This document shows positions 56,401-64,000 of a DNA stretch of 64,000 nt, piece by piece (the first letter of the stretch is position 1; the number at the start of each line of letters is the position of its first letter). The stretch is from JACMQX01 sp040385105 (GTDB taxonomy: Bacteria; Pseudomonadota; Gammaproteobacteria; Burkholderiales; Burkholderiaceae_C). The DNA lies in the NCBI GenBank assembly GCA_040385105.1, contig JAZKHY010000017.1:40720-104719 (forward strand), given 5' to 3'. The notes beneath the pieces are model-generated. The model did not search any database and had not been told where the DNA came from. It saw nothing but the letters and a program-made list of their open reading frames with translations. A program made the position numbers and the translations under genes.

Positions 56401-56496
56401 AACCTGCTGTCGGGCAGCCTGCCGCTCGCATCCTTCCCGGGTTCCTCCAGTGCCACATTCATCGTCAACTGCTCGGTCACCGCCACAGGGCAGTAG
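53413..56496 (+). CDS. Secreted glycine-rich protein with DUF11 repeats
   Basis: A 1027-residue protein from TTG 53413 with a strong AGGAGA site 5 bases upstream. A signal peptide ends near PATGQ (about 35). Residues 190-550 are Gly-rich with many GGGGG runs and GGRGG/GGLGG words. The C-terminal third carries about three DUF11-type beta domains (SKSTTTPTITAATGATATWRVNLSNSGGAAT; SKAAGTTVFHLGSAPQYIITGRNAG; SKTNGASSVAAGGTTSYTVTFSNLGPAA). There is no membrane anchor, LPXTG or PEP-CTERM end. Probably a surface or matrix protein; function unknown. Confidence 0.75.
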   Translation: MSYIQCRVAASLNRLPPWILGMVLALACAGPATGQTCAAPGWQGPVTLAGSSIINSYHAGTGSPAAGATSITVASATGQRSSNRALAAGDLIIIMQMQDSATPANAGLHEYAQIVAVSGTTLQLAAPLVNSYTRAMSTSAVRNWQVVHVPQYASATVSGTVSADRWTISTTTSDATGGIVAMDVAGSLAINGTITVAGAGFRGGAGISGKGTRPGGTYTDANYTAGLTFNTINGGVKGEGIAGTPAVVFAGTAAPVTYTATLGQGYAAGAGGRGAQQNAGGGGNDGNPPFGTPGTTGQQFNSGGGGGSGAAAGGRGGNAWNNNGSGGILNQPAGGNTGNEAGGLGGNALTYSATRMVMGGGGGAGAANDGTASSITTWPPTETSVAANGAQGSITSSGAPGGGIALIRAGSLSATAGVVDASGYRAYNKALNPPSDADSGGGGGGGGAVSIRAAAGSAAGLLVRATGGAGGSSNHYNHGPGGGGGGGYALINVAGATITVTGGANGTDGCCGGTTGNGSPKAYNSTPGSTGASAATDGTPTGTGAGASCLPVINVSKSTTTPTITAATGATATWRVNLSNSGGAATNLFILDAGLPPGWTYASSPATTYSYAPAPPPSAGVNAAGAETVSATLPAGLPVANASSVNAATAISLRANGAAPGVVPGNGNNQLTFGSFYLPQNGSITVSFTVSIPDTATAGTYHNGAGVAFLDPTRTAAGTLRMVSPLANVNTNRTGTAYGSNTAYQSGATANVGGAGYSGLVAGPSTEDIALVPDLSVSKAAGTTVFHLGSAPQYIITGRNAGRPVAHQVFATTQATDQSATAIVSSLINITDTLPAGMTLTAVTNSNPGVWTCNPNGTSTTFACSASAGVYPLAAASNFVTITATTAISTTACPGPAVNNVSISQASLTESSTANNTATASTAVGCATSLTVSKTNGASSVAAGGTTSYTVTFSNLGPAAANGALVSDAASAGLACTVNNCLVNGGAICPAAAQWPNLLSGSLPLASFPGSSSATFIVNCSVTATGQ

Positions 56497-56510
56497 AAGA
56501 CAATCCGGGG

Positions 56511-57203
56511 ATGAGCGAAATCCCCAAAGACGTCACCCACCCGAAGGTCATCCGCAGCTTCGTGCGCCGCGCCGGCCGGATCACCACCGGCCAGACGCGT
56601 GCCTTCGAGGAACTCGGCCCGCAATTCATCGTCCCTTATGTGGCCGGTACGATCGACCTCCCGGCGATGTTCGGCCGCAGCGCGCCCACCATCCTTGAAA
56701 TAGGCTTCGGCATGGGCGAGGCCACGGCGCATATTGCCGCGCTGAGGCCGCAGGACAACTTCCTGTGCTGCGAAGTGCATGAGCCCGGCGTCGGCGCCCT
56801 GCTCAAGCGCATTGGCGAGCAGGGCCTGCAGAACATCCGCATCCTGGCGCATGACGCCGTCGAGGTTATCGACAACATGCTGCCGGCCGGCGTGCTGGAC
56901 GGCGTGCATGTGTTCTTCCCGGACCCGTGGCACAAGAAGAAGCACAACAAGCGCCGCCTGCTGCAGCCGCCCCTCGTGGCCAAACTTGCCGCGCGCCTGA
57001 AGCCCGGCGGCTACCTGCATTGCGCGACGGACTGGGAGCCCTATGCGCAGCAGATTCTTGAGGTGCTGTCAGCCGAGCCCCTGCTGAAGAACACTGCGGA
57101 CGGCTTCGCGCCCAAGCCCGGCTACCGCCCGCTCACCAAGTTCGAGAACCGCGGCATCAGGCTCGGCCACGGCGTATGGGACGTGGTATTCGTCAGGCCT
57201 TGA
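56511..57203 (+). CDS. trmB: tRNA (guanine-N7)-methyltransferase
   Basis: A 230-residue SAM-dependent enzyme from ATG 56511. SAM site ILEIGFGMGEATAHIA; substrate/catalytic HVFFPDPWHKKKHNKRRL; GGYLHCATDWEPYA. It modifies G46 of tRNA. Its 3' end overlaps the convergent gene by 11 bases. Confidence 0.96.
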   Translation: MSEIPKDVTHPKVIRSFVRRAGRITTGQTRAFEELGPQFIVPYVAGTIDLPAMFGRSAPTILEIGFGMGEATAHIAALRPQDNFLCCEVHEPGVGALLKRIGEQGLQNIRILAHDAVEVIDNMLPAGVLDGVHVFFPDPWHKKKHNKRRLLQPPLVAKLAARLKPGGYLHCATDWEPYAQQILEVLSAEPLLKNTADGFAPKPGYRPLTKFENRGIRLGHGVWDVVFVRP

Positions 57204-58302
57204 TTTCCACCGCAGTGATCTGGTACTTGAAGTCGTCGGGCGCATAGGAGTCGTAGCGTCCTGCGGCATTCTCGGCCGTGGGGTACATGAAGAAGCCGAG
57301 CTTCGGGCCTTTGGAGCCCGGCAGCGCCACATCATGCGCCGTGTTCCAGGCCAGCCAGTTGCCTTCCCAGCCGCCGAAGAGCGCCTTGTTGACCGGGGCC
57401 ACGACAGCGTGGGTCGTGGTCTTGATCCATTCGGGCGTTTCAAGGCGCATGACCTTGGCCACATCGGCCGGGTCCATCGCGACCCAGCCGTGCGCCTTGA
57501 GGAAAACTTCGGCGCGGCAATGCTGCGCGCCCTTCAGGCTGGCGGGGTTGCCGGAAAGTTCCTTGTAGCCGAAGGCAGAGGGCGCGAGGCGAAGGCCATA
57601 CACGTCCCGCGCCGGAATACCGGCTGACCTGCACAGGCCCACGAAGATGGCGTTCAGGTCGGCACACTTGCCGCCCAGGTTGCCCGTCTCCAGCATGGTC
57701 TTGATGTCCCCTTCGCCGCAGCCGCGCACCTTGGGCTCGCGATAGGTGTTGCTGACCACCCAGTTGTAGATCGCACGGGCCTTCTCTTCGTCCGTCCTTG
57801 CGCCCTGCGTCGCCGCCAGCGCTGTCTTGCGCACGATGCCGTCGGTGGGGATCAGGGCCGTCGGGCGGGTCCAGTACCTGAGCGTGCCGGCGTCTTCGCG
57901 CACGGGCTGCCTGCCCGCCCAGTCCACCGCACGGTTACGCGTCTGCACCCGGCTTGTAAGCTCGACAAAAGGACGCGCTTCGGTGGCTGCGAATTCGACG
58001 TACAGCATCCTGGCGCCGTCCTGGTCGTCGTCGGTGACGACGGCCTTGCCGTTGCTCGAATAGCTGCTCTCCAGCGACTTCTGCCAGCCGCTGTTGACCG
58101 AGGGAATCGGCAACCAGACCTGCGTTGCGCCCTGCGGCTTGGCAATGTCCACGCGGGTGGTCACTTCAAAGGTGCGCCAGGGGCCCGGCTGGGGATCGAA
58201 CTGCCGTTGCATGGCCGGCTGCTGGGCCCTTACGGCGGGGAATGCCGCAGCCAGGCTGGCAGCGGCAGAGTGTTGCAGGAAAAGGCGGCGGGCGTTTGAC
58301 AT
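57193..58302 (-). CDS. Periplasmic transglutaminase-like protein
   Basis: A 369-residue protein with a Tat-like signal (SNARRLFLQHSAAASLAAAFPAVRAQ, 2-27). The transglutaminase core has NLGGKCADLNAIFVGLCRSAGIPARDVYGLRL with the catalytic Cys, and AQHCRAEVFLKAHGWVAMDPADV with His and Asp. It may be a peptidase or crosslinker in the periplasm. It is a second transglutaminase-type gene beside the large 15928 one; not a paralogue of its DUF2126 part. Confidence 0.82.
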   Translation of the reverse strand: MSNARRLFLQHSAAASLAAAFPAVRAQQPAMQRQFDPQPGPWRTFEVTTRVDIAKPQGATQVWLPIPSVNSGWQKSLESSYSSNGKAVVTDDDQDGARMLYVEFAATEARPFVELTSRVQTRNRAVDWAGRQPVREDAGTLRYWTRPTALIPTDGIVRKTALAATQGARTDEEKARAIYNWVVSNTYREPKVRGCGEGDIKTMLETGNLGGKCADLNAIFVGLCRSAGIPARDVYGLRLAPSAFGYKELSGNPASLKGAQHCRAEVFLKAHGWVAMDPADVAKVMRLETPEWIKTTTHAVVAPVNKALFGGWEGNWLAWNTAHDVALPGSKGPKLGFFMYPTAENAAGRYDSYAPDDFKYQITAVEIKA

Positions 58303-58406
58303 GGGGAAGGCTCCGGTGGATCGGCGGGTAAACAGGGAAAGAGCGCAGGGGAAGCGCGCAGGGCGGACGAATGAAAGGCCGGCGGCGGATTATCGTCTCC
58401 GGCGAA
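58303..58406. other. 104-bp gap
   Basis: Between two minus-strand genes; no ORF, repeat or clear promoter seen. Confidence 0.3.
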
Positions 58407-58955
58407 TCAGCGCCTGCCCAGCAAGGGCGCAATCAGTTGTTCAGCTTCCTTGCCGGACCAGTCCACCTCGCCGCGGATGCGCATGCGCGGCTTGCCGTCA
58501 GCGCCGATCAGCATGGTGCTGGGAAACACCCGGACGTCCCAGCGCCGCGCTACGTCACCCGCGGGGTCCAGCAGGACCGGAAGGCTCAGGCCGGTGGACC
58601 GCGCAAACCGGGCCGCCTTCTCCGCCGGCTCCTTGAAGTTGATGGCCAGCACGGCGAGCCTGTCGCCGTAGATCTCGGCGACCTGCTGCAGCGTGGGCAT
58701 TTCAGCGCGGCACGGCTCGCACCAGCTGGCCCAGAAGTTGATGAGCACGCCCCGGCCGCGCAGGTCCGCCAGACGCCAGGTCTTGCCATCAAGGTCCAGC
58801 GCCTCGAAAGCCGGCGTCGCCTGCCCGGCCGGCCACCGCCGCGCCTCGAAATTTGCCAGCGCGCCACCGCCCGTGAGCAAGGCTGCGGCTCCCAGCAGGG
58901 TCTGGCGCATCATTGTGCGCCGTGCAGACGGTGGTGCAGGCATGGACAAAGTCAT
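58407..58955 (-). CDS. TlpA-type thioredoxin
   Basis: A 182-residue protein from ATG 58955 (MTLSMPAPPSARRTMMRQTLLGAAALL). A signal sequence precedes the thioredoxin fold with NFWASWCEPCRAEMP (CxxC) and VFPSTMLIGADGKPRMRIRGEV, with the cis-Pro turn. It reduces or folds periplasmic proteins, possibly cytochrome c. A much longer frame on the same strand runs to 60578, but only this C-terminal part is real. Confidence 0.9.
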   Translation of the reverse strand: MTLSMPAPPSARRTMMRQTLLGAAALLTGGGALANFEARRWPAGQATPAFEALDLDGKTWRLADLRGRGVLINFWASWCEPCRAEMPTLQQVAEIYGDRLAVLAINFKEPAEKAARFARSTGLSLPVLLDPAGDVARRWDVRVFPSTMLIGADGKPRMRIRGEVDWSGKEAEQLIAPLLGRR

Positions 58956-58994
58956 GCCTGGATTGTCTCGCATGCCTGTTACTAGAATCACGGC

Positions 58995-60566
58995 ATGAAC
59001 GACAACAAGCCCAATCCGGCCAAGGCCGCCGAGTTTTACCAGCAGGCGCTCGCAGCATTCCAGGCCCAGCGCTCGCTCGATGCCGAAGCGCTGGCGCGCC
59101 AGGCGCTGCTCCAGGACCCCGACCATGCCGACAGCCTGGAACTGCTGGGCGCCATCTATGCGGCCCGGGAAGAGCGGGCTTTCTCGCTGCCGTTCTTCGA
59201 GCGCGCAGTCAAGCTGGCGCCGCACATGGCGCAGTTCCACTACAACCTGGGCGTCATCCACCACGAGCTCAACCGCTTCCCGCAGGCCATGCGCAGCTAC
59301 CACCAGGCGCTGCGGCTGCAGCCCGAGCACAATGCGGCGCTGTCCAACTACGGCGACCTGCTGCGCCGCCACGACCAGCTTGAAGCCGCACGCGAGCACC
59401 TGGAGCGCCTGCTGCGCCTGGAGCCCGATGCCAAGGGCCTTCCGCTCAAGCTGGCGCTGACCTACTTCGGCCTCAAGGAATACGAGGCTGCCGACAAATG
59501 GTTTGTGGAGGCCCTCAAGGACCCGAAGGAGCCGGCGGTCGTCCACTGGGAGTACGCCCACTACCTGCTGCTCAAGAAACGCTTCAAGGAAGGCTGGGCC
59601 AGCTACGAATGGCGTGCCGAATGCTCCAAGTTCAACAGCGTCTACCACTTCCCCCACACGCAGCCGCAGTGGAAGGGCGAATCGCTCAAGGGCAAGACGC
59701 TGCTGATCCACCGCGAGCAGGGCCTGGGCGACGAGATCATGTTCGGCGCCATCATCGAAGAAGCCATCAGGGATGCCGAGCGCGTGGTGCTCGTCGCTGC
59801 GCCCGAGATGGTGCGACTGTGGCAGTCGTCCCTGCCTTCCAAGGTACATGTCTATCCTTACTGGGGCGCGCTGCCGCCCGACTGGAACCAGCCGGGCCTG
59901 CCCGCCTGGTACAAGGACTACCGGTTTGACTACCAGATCGCCATCGGCCGGCTCGCGCACCTGTTCCGGCCCACGCTGGAGAGCTTTGGCAGCCCGCGCA
60001 CCTACATCCGCGTCAACGATGAACTCACTGCCGAATGGAAGGCAAAGGTCGATGCCATCCCCAACGTGGCAGGCAAGAAGAAAGTCGGCGTGATGTGGGG
60101 TGCAAACCCCGCCGCCTTCCACTACGACGCCTCGCGCCGCGCGCTGCGCAAGAGCGTGCCGCTGCATGAGCTGGAGCCGCTCGCTTCTTCCGCGCCCGGC
60201 ATGAAAGGCATCCAGCTGGTGAGCCTGGCCAACAACGTGCACGGCTCGCAGGCGGGCAGCCTCAATGCGCTGGACCTGATCGACTTCAGCGAAGACCTGA
60301 TCGACCTGGCCGAAACCGCTGCGCTGATGAAGAGCCTGGACCTCATCATCACCATCGACACCTCGCTGGCCCACCTGGCGGGCGCGCTCGGCCTGAAGGT
60401 CTGGATGCCGCTGTGCTGGGATGCCGACTGGCGCTGGGGCGAGCAGGACGACACCAGTTACTGGTACGGGGATGTGCGCCTTTTCAGGCAATCGCAGCCC
60501 GGGGACTGGAAGCCGGTCATCCGGCAGATCTCTAAAGAATTGAAGGTCTATGCCAAAGCGGCATGA
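58995..60566 (+). CDS. TPR protein with GT9/GT41-type glycosyltransferase-like domain
   Basis: A 523-residue protein. Residues 10-180 hold about five TPR units (AEFYQQALAAFQAQRSLDAEALARQAL; FFERAVKLAPHMAQFHYNLGVIHHEL; YHQALRLQPEHNAALSNYGDLL). Residues 220-520 look like a glycosyltransferase: HREQGLGDEIMFGAIIEEA, KKVGVMWGANP, DLAETAALMKSLDLIITIDTSLAHLAGALG, WMPLCWDADWRWG. It probably adds sugars to proteins or surface polymers. Target unknown. Confidence 0.8.
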   Translation: MNDNKPNPAKAAEFYQQALAAFQAQRSLDAEALARQALLQDPDHADSLELLGAIYAAREERAFSLPFFERAVKLAPHMAQFHYNLGVIHHELNRFPQAMRSYHQALRLQPEHNAALSNYGDLLRRHDQLEAAREHLERLLRLEPDAKGLPLKLALTYFGLKEYEAADKWFVEALKDPKEPAVVHWEYAHYLLLKKRFKEGWASYEWRAECSKFNSVYHFPHTQPQWKGESLKGKTLLIHREQGLGDEIMFGAIIEEAIRDAERVVLVAAPEMVRLWQSSLPSKVHVYPYWGALPPDWNQPGLPAWYKDYRFDYQIAIGRLAHLFRPTLESFGSPRTYIRVNDELTAEWKAKVDAIPNVAGKKKVGVMWGANPAAFHYDASRRALRKSVPLHELEPLASSAPGMKGIQLVSLANNVHGSQAGSLNALDLIDFSEDLIDLAETAALMKSLDLIITIDTSLAHLAGALGLKVWMPLCWDADWRWGEQDDTSYWYGDVRLFRQSQPGDWKPVIRQISKELKVYAKAA

Positions 60567-60700
60567 AAAGGTGCACAAACGGCAGCAAAAGGCATGATCC
60601 TGCGCGCGCCGTTGTCATACATTGACGGTATGGGAGTTTGATGTGGGCAGGGTCCGTGGCACAAACATTGCTGCTGAGTGATCCTGTTGAGGAGTATTCC
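60567..60700 (+). other. 134-bp leader of the substrate-binding protein gene
   Basis: No gene. TTGTCATACATTGACG near 60612 could contribute to a promoter. GAGGAG at 60689-60694 is the ribosome-binding site of the next gene. Confidence 0.35.
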
Positions 60701-61852
60701 ATGGGCGCTACACGCAGGAACTGGTTGCTGGGCACGGGCGCGGGCCTCGCAACCCTGGGCATGACGCTTGGCACGGCGGGGACCGCCTATGCACAGGCGC
60801 GCGGCCGCAAGGTCGTGCTCGGGCAATCGGTGCCCCTCACAGGTGCGGCCAGCGAGATCGGGCTGGCTTTTGCCGCCGGCGCCAAGCTGTACGTGGATGC
60901 CTTCAACGGCCGCAAGAACAACCCCGGCTTCTCGCTGGAGCTGCGCCAGCTTGACGACGGCTATGACGCTGCCAAGGCCGGTGCCAATGCCAAAAAGCTT
61001 CTCGGCGACGGCGCCGACCTGCTCTTCGGCTTTGTCGGCACGGCCAGCAGCGATGCCGGCGCGGCTGTCGCCAAACAGGAGTCTTCGCTTTTCTTTGCGC
61101 CTTTCGCCGCGTCAGACGTGCTGCGAGGCGCGGACAACACCGGCGTGTTCCATGTGCGCCCGAGCATGGCGGACGAGGCTTTCAAGATGGTGCGGCACTG
61201 CGCCACACTCAACCAGAACCGTATCGCCGTCATCGCCGAGGACGACGCCATGGGCCGCGCCGGCGTGGCTGCGGTGAACCAGGCGATTGCCGAGCTGAAG
61301 CTCCCGCCCCTGGTCGCAGCTGTGCTGGTGCCCGTCAACAGCGACAAGGTCGATGCCGCCGTGGCTGCCATCGGCAAGGCCCAACCGCAGGCCATCATCC
61401 AGGTCGCGCTGTTCAGCACCACCGCCGCCTTCATCCGCAAGATGCGCAAGTCGGGCTATGGCGGCTCGTTCATGAGCTTTTCAGTGGTGGGCATCGACCC
61501 GCTGTTCACCGCGCTGGGCAAGGAGATCAGCGGCATCGTGGTGTCGCAGGTCGTGCCCTCGCCACGCAGCTCGGCCGTGCCCATCGTCAAGGAATACCTC
61601 GCCGCCATCGACAACTCGGACCAGACACCGTCCTACGAAAGCCTGGAAGGCTTCATCGCCGCCAAGACACTGGCCGAGGCCATCAGGCGCTCGGGCAAGC
61701 CCGGCGACAAGGCCGCGCTGCAAAAAACCATGACCGGCATGAACGACTACGACGTCGGAGGTTTCCGCATCAACCTGCGCGCCGGCGTGCATGATTCGGT
61801 ACGCGCGGTGGACCTCGTCACCATCACCAGTGACGGGAAAGTGATCCGCTAG
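60701..61852 (+). CDS. ABC transporter substrate-binding protein (LivJ/LivK type)
   Basis: A 383-residue periplasmic binding protein from ATG 60701. The Tat-like start (MGATRRNWLLGTGAGLATLGMTLGTAGTAYAQA) is followed by the Peripla_BP_6 fold (VVLGQSVPLTGAASEIG; VGTASSDAGAAVAKQ; PSYESLEGFIAAKTLAEAI). Likely ligand: branched-chain amino acid, amide or related compound; no permease or ATPase gene is next to it. Its stop overlaps the alaS stop by 4 bases. Confidence 0.88.
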   Translation: MGATRRNWLLGTGAGLATLGMTLGTAGTAYAQARGRKVVLGQSVPLTGAASEIGLAFAAGAKLYVDAFNGRKNNPGFSLELRQLDDGYDAAKAGANAKKLLGDGADLLFGFVGTASSDAGAAVAKQESSLFFAPFAASDVLRGADNTGVFHVRPSMADEAFKMVRHCATLNQNRIAVIAEDDAMGRAGVAAVNQAIAELKLPPLVAAVLVPVNSDKVDAAVAAIGKAQPQAIIQVALFSTTAAFIRKMRKSGYGGSFMSFSVVGIDPLFTALGKEISGIVVSQVVPSPRSSAVPIVKEYLAAIDNSDQTPSYESLEGFIAAKTLAEAIRRSGKPGDKAALQKTMTGMNDYDVGGFRINLRAGVHDSVRAVDLVTITSDGKVIR

Positions 61853-64000
61853 GCTCTCTCAGCCACCCACGCCTGCACCGAGGCCAGCGCACCGGCCAGC
61901 TTCGACGGGTCGGTACCGCCGGCCATGGCCATGTCGGGCTTGCCACCGCCCTTGCCGCCCACCTGCTGGGCCACAAAGTTGACGAGTTCCCCTGCCTTGA
62001 CCTTGCCCATGCTGTCGGCAGTCACGCCCGCAGCGATCTGGACCTTGCCCCCATCAACAGCAGCCAGCACGATGGCGGCCGTCTTGAGCTTGTCCTTGAG
62101 CTTGTCCATGGTGTCGCGCAGCGTTTTTGCGTCCGCGCCTTCCAGCCTGGCAGCCAGCACCTTGATGCCCTTGACGTCCACCGCCTGCAGCATGAGCTCG
62201 TCACCCTGCGACGACGCCAGCTTGCCCTTGAGCTGGGCCACTTCCTTCTCCAGCGTGCGCACCTGGTCCAGCACCTGGGTGATGCGGCCCTGCAGCTCGG
62301 CCGTCGGCGCCTTGAGCGTGCCGGCCGCGCGGTTCACCGTGGACTCCAGCTGCTGCAGGTAGGCCAGCGAGTTCTCGCCCGTCACGGCCTCGATGCGGCG
62401 GATGCCGGCAGCCACGCCACCCTCGCCCACCACCTTGAACAGGCCGATGTCGCCGGTGCGGCCCACATGGGTGCCGCCGCACAGCTCGCGGCTGGTGCCG
62501 ATGTCGAGCACCCGCACCACATCGCCGTATTTCTCGCCGAACAGCATGACGGCGCCAGTCTTCTGGGCAGCCTCGATGTCCATCACCCGGGCCAGCGTCT
62601 CGGCGTTGGCCAGGATCTCGGCATTCACCCGTTTTTCAATCTCGCGGATTTCCTCGTCGGTTACCGGCTGGTTGTGGGTGAAGTCAAAGCGCGTCTTGTC
62701 GGCATCAACCAGCGAGCCCTTCTGCTGCACATGGCCGCCCAGCACTTCATGCAATGCCTTGTGCATCAGGTGCGTGACGCTGTGGTTGCGCATGGTGGCG
62801 CGGCGGCGGGCCACGTCGACCTTCGCCGTCACGGCATCACCGACTTTCAGCGTGCCCTGCGTCTGCGTGCCATGGTGGCCGAACACGTCGGCCTTGATCT
62901 TCTGCGTGTCTTCCACGCCGAACTGCACGCCCTCTGCGGCAAGGATGCCGCAGTCGCCCACCTGGCCGCCGCTCTCGGCATAGAACGGGGTGGTGTCCAG
63001 CACCACGATGCCGGCCTGGCCTTCAGCGAGCTGCTGCACCGCCGTGCCTTCGTGGTACAGCGCCACGACGCGCGCCGGCTCCTCAAGTATGTCGTAGCCG
63101 GTGAACTTGTTGCTGCCGCCGGCATAGTCCAGCGCCTTGTCCATGCGGAACTTGCCTGCTGCACGGCCGGCGGCCTTCTGCTTTTCCATCGCGGCCTTGA
63201 AGCCTTCTTCGTCCACGCTCAGGCCGCGCTCGCGGCAGACGTCGGCAGAGAGGTCCAGCGGGAAGCCGAAGGTGTCGTGCAGCTTGAAGGCCACGTCGCC
63301 CGGCAGCACCTTCTGGCCGCCGGCCAGCGCTGCGTCAAGGATTTCCATGCCGTTTTCCAGCGTCTCGAAGAAACGCTCTTCTTCAGCCTTGAGCACATCG
63401 GTGATGCGCTTTTCATCAGCGCGCAGGCGCGGATAAGCATCGCCCATCAGCCGGACCAGGTCGGCCACCAGCTTGTGGAAGAACGGCGTCTTCTTGCCCA
63501 GCTTGTAGCCATGGCGGATGGCGCGGCGCACGATGCGGCGCTGCACATAGCCGCGGCCCTCGTTGGACGGGATCACGCCGTCGCTCACCAGGAAGGCAGT
63601 CGCGCGGATATGGTCGGCGATCACCTTCAGCGAGTTGTTGGCCAGGTCTTTCTCACCCGTCTCACGCGCTGCGGCCTTGATGAGCTGGTCGAAAATGTCG
63701 ATTTCATAGTTGCTGTGCACATGCTGCAGGATGGCGGCCAGCCGCTCCAGGCCCATGCCGGTGTCCACGCAAGGCGCGGGCAGGCGGGTGACGCTGCCAT
63801 CCTCGGCCATGTTGAATTGCATGAACACGTTGTTCCAGATCTCGATGAAGCGGTCGCCGTCTTCATCAGGGCTGCCCGGCGGACCGCCGGGAATGTGCGC
63901 GCCATGGTCATAGAAGATCTCGCTGCACGGGCCGCAGGGGCCGGTATCGGCCATCATCCAGAAGTTGTCGGACTTGTAGCGGCCGCCCTTGTTGTCGCCG
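61849..64000 (-). CDS. alaS: Alanyl-tRNA synthetase (partial, N-terminus off the right edge)
   Basis: About 717 C-terminal residues are in the window; the frame continues beyond 64000. Visible: YKSDNFWMMADTGPCGPCSEIFYDHG of the catalytic domain, the editing-domain NHSVTHLMHKALHEVLGGHVQQKGS and the CGGTHV zinc motif, then a coiled-coil C-terminal oligomer domain. Convergent with the substrate-binding protein gene. Confidence 0.97.
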   Translation of the reverse strand, partial: GDNKGGRYKSDNFWMMADTGPCGPCSEIFYDHGAHIPGGPPGSPDEDGDRFIEIWNNVFMQFNMAEDGSVTRLPAPCVDTGMGLERLAAILQHVHSNYEIDIFDQLIKAAARETGEKDLANNSLKVIADHIRATAFLVSDGVIPSNEGRGYVQRRIVRRAIRHGYKLGKKTPFFHKLVADLVRLMGDAYPRLRADEKRITDVLKAEEERFFETLENGMEILDAALAGGQKVLPGDVAFKLHDTFGFPLDLSADVCRERGLSVDEEGFKAAMEKQKAAGRAAGKFRMDKALDYAGGSNKFTGYDILEEPARVVALYHEGTAVQQLAEGQAGIVVLDTTPFYAESGGQVGDCGILAAEGVQFGVEDTQKIKADVFGHHGTQTQGTLKVGDAVTAKVDVARRRATMRNHSVTHLMHKALHEVLGGHVQQKGSLVDADKTRFDFTHNQPVTDEEIREIEKRVNAEILANAETLARVMDIEAAQKTGAVMLFGEKYGDVVRVLDIGTSRELCGGTHVGRTGDIGLFKVVGEGGVAAGIRRIEAVTGENSLAYLQQLESTVNRAAGTLKAPTAELQGRITQVLDQVRTLEKEVAQLKGKLASSQGDELMLQAVDVKGIKVLAARLEGADAKTLRDTMDKLKDKLKTAAIVLAAVDGGKVQIAAGVTADSMGKVKAGELVNFVAQQVGGKGGGKPDMAMAGGTDPSKLAGALASVQAWVAERA

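Noticed and set aside
58407..60578. 723-residue minus-strand frame
   Set aside because: It is antisense to the TPR/glycosyltransferase gene over most of its length; only its last 182 residues (from ATG 58955) are the TlpA-type gene.

Overview
The window looks like the chromosome of a betaproteobacterium of the order Burkholderiales, probably a Comamonadaceae relative. The host part (about 15.0-64 kb) is GC-rich and carries typical family-level content: glyA-nrdR, a riboflavin operon with a RibBX-type RibBA, ybgC-tolQRA, dnaE, trhO, gluQ, trmB, alaS and a minor-pilin/PilY1 operon. The first 15 kb is visibly less GC-rich and is the inner and right-hand part of an integrated phage-like element whose left end lies outside the window.

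Element (1-15.0 kb). On the minus strand at the left are podovirus-type head genes: a head-to-tail connector (portal), a small coiled-coil protein, a Bbp19-like protein and a scaffold-like protein that runs off the edge. A membrane protein of unknown function sits inside this block. Then come a Schlafen/AlbA-domain gene, a structured 485-bp gap, a minus-strand operon of two lipoproteins, a Rap1a/Tai-like protein and a secreted thermonuclease, a divergent XRE regulator, and several unknown genes. From 9.2 kb everything but one small lipoprotein gene is on the plus strand: a compact palm-type polymerase candidate, two small DNA-binding-type genes, a GIY-YIG nuclease, a catalytic-domain-only tyrosine recombinase, a tandem pair of unknown genes, and a HEPN-domain protein as the last gene. 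The element ends inside comEC, cutting it just before the conserved ISGLH segment.

Host part (15.0-64 kb). After the truncated comEC come a 1188-aa transglutaminase/DUF2126 protein, a DUF748 protein, a lytic transglycosylase, and glyA-nrdR preceded by a ZTP (pfl) riboswitch. A compact minus-strand operon pilE-fimT-pilV-pilW-pilX-pilY1 ends with a TonB-domain gene. Divergent from it is a ten-gene plus-strand run ribD-ribE-ribBX-ribH-nusB-aminotransferase-ybgC-tolQ-tolR-tolA. dnaE and trhO are divergent. A LysR regulator faces two pirin-like genes, doxX and a flavodoxin-type oxidoreductase. Then follow an FAD oxidoreductase, gluQ, a glycine-rich DUF11 secreted protein, trmB, a periplasmic transglutaminase-like protein, a TlpA-type thioredoxin, a TPR glycosyltransferase, a Leu/Ile/Val-type substrate-binding protein and most of alaS.

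Most interesting points: (1) integration of the element into comEC, which should abolish DNA uptake although the pilus genes are intact; (2) a roughly 350-aa polymerase-like protein, a recurrent C[A/G]TAAATA motif placed before element genes on both strands, and a 47-bp duplicated hairpin element just downstream of it; (3) two candidate defence genes, HEPN and AlbA/Schlafen, at separate sites in the element.
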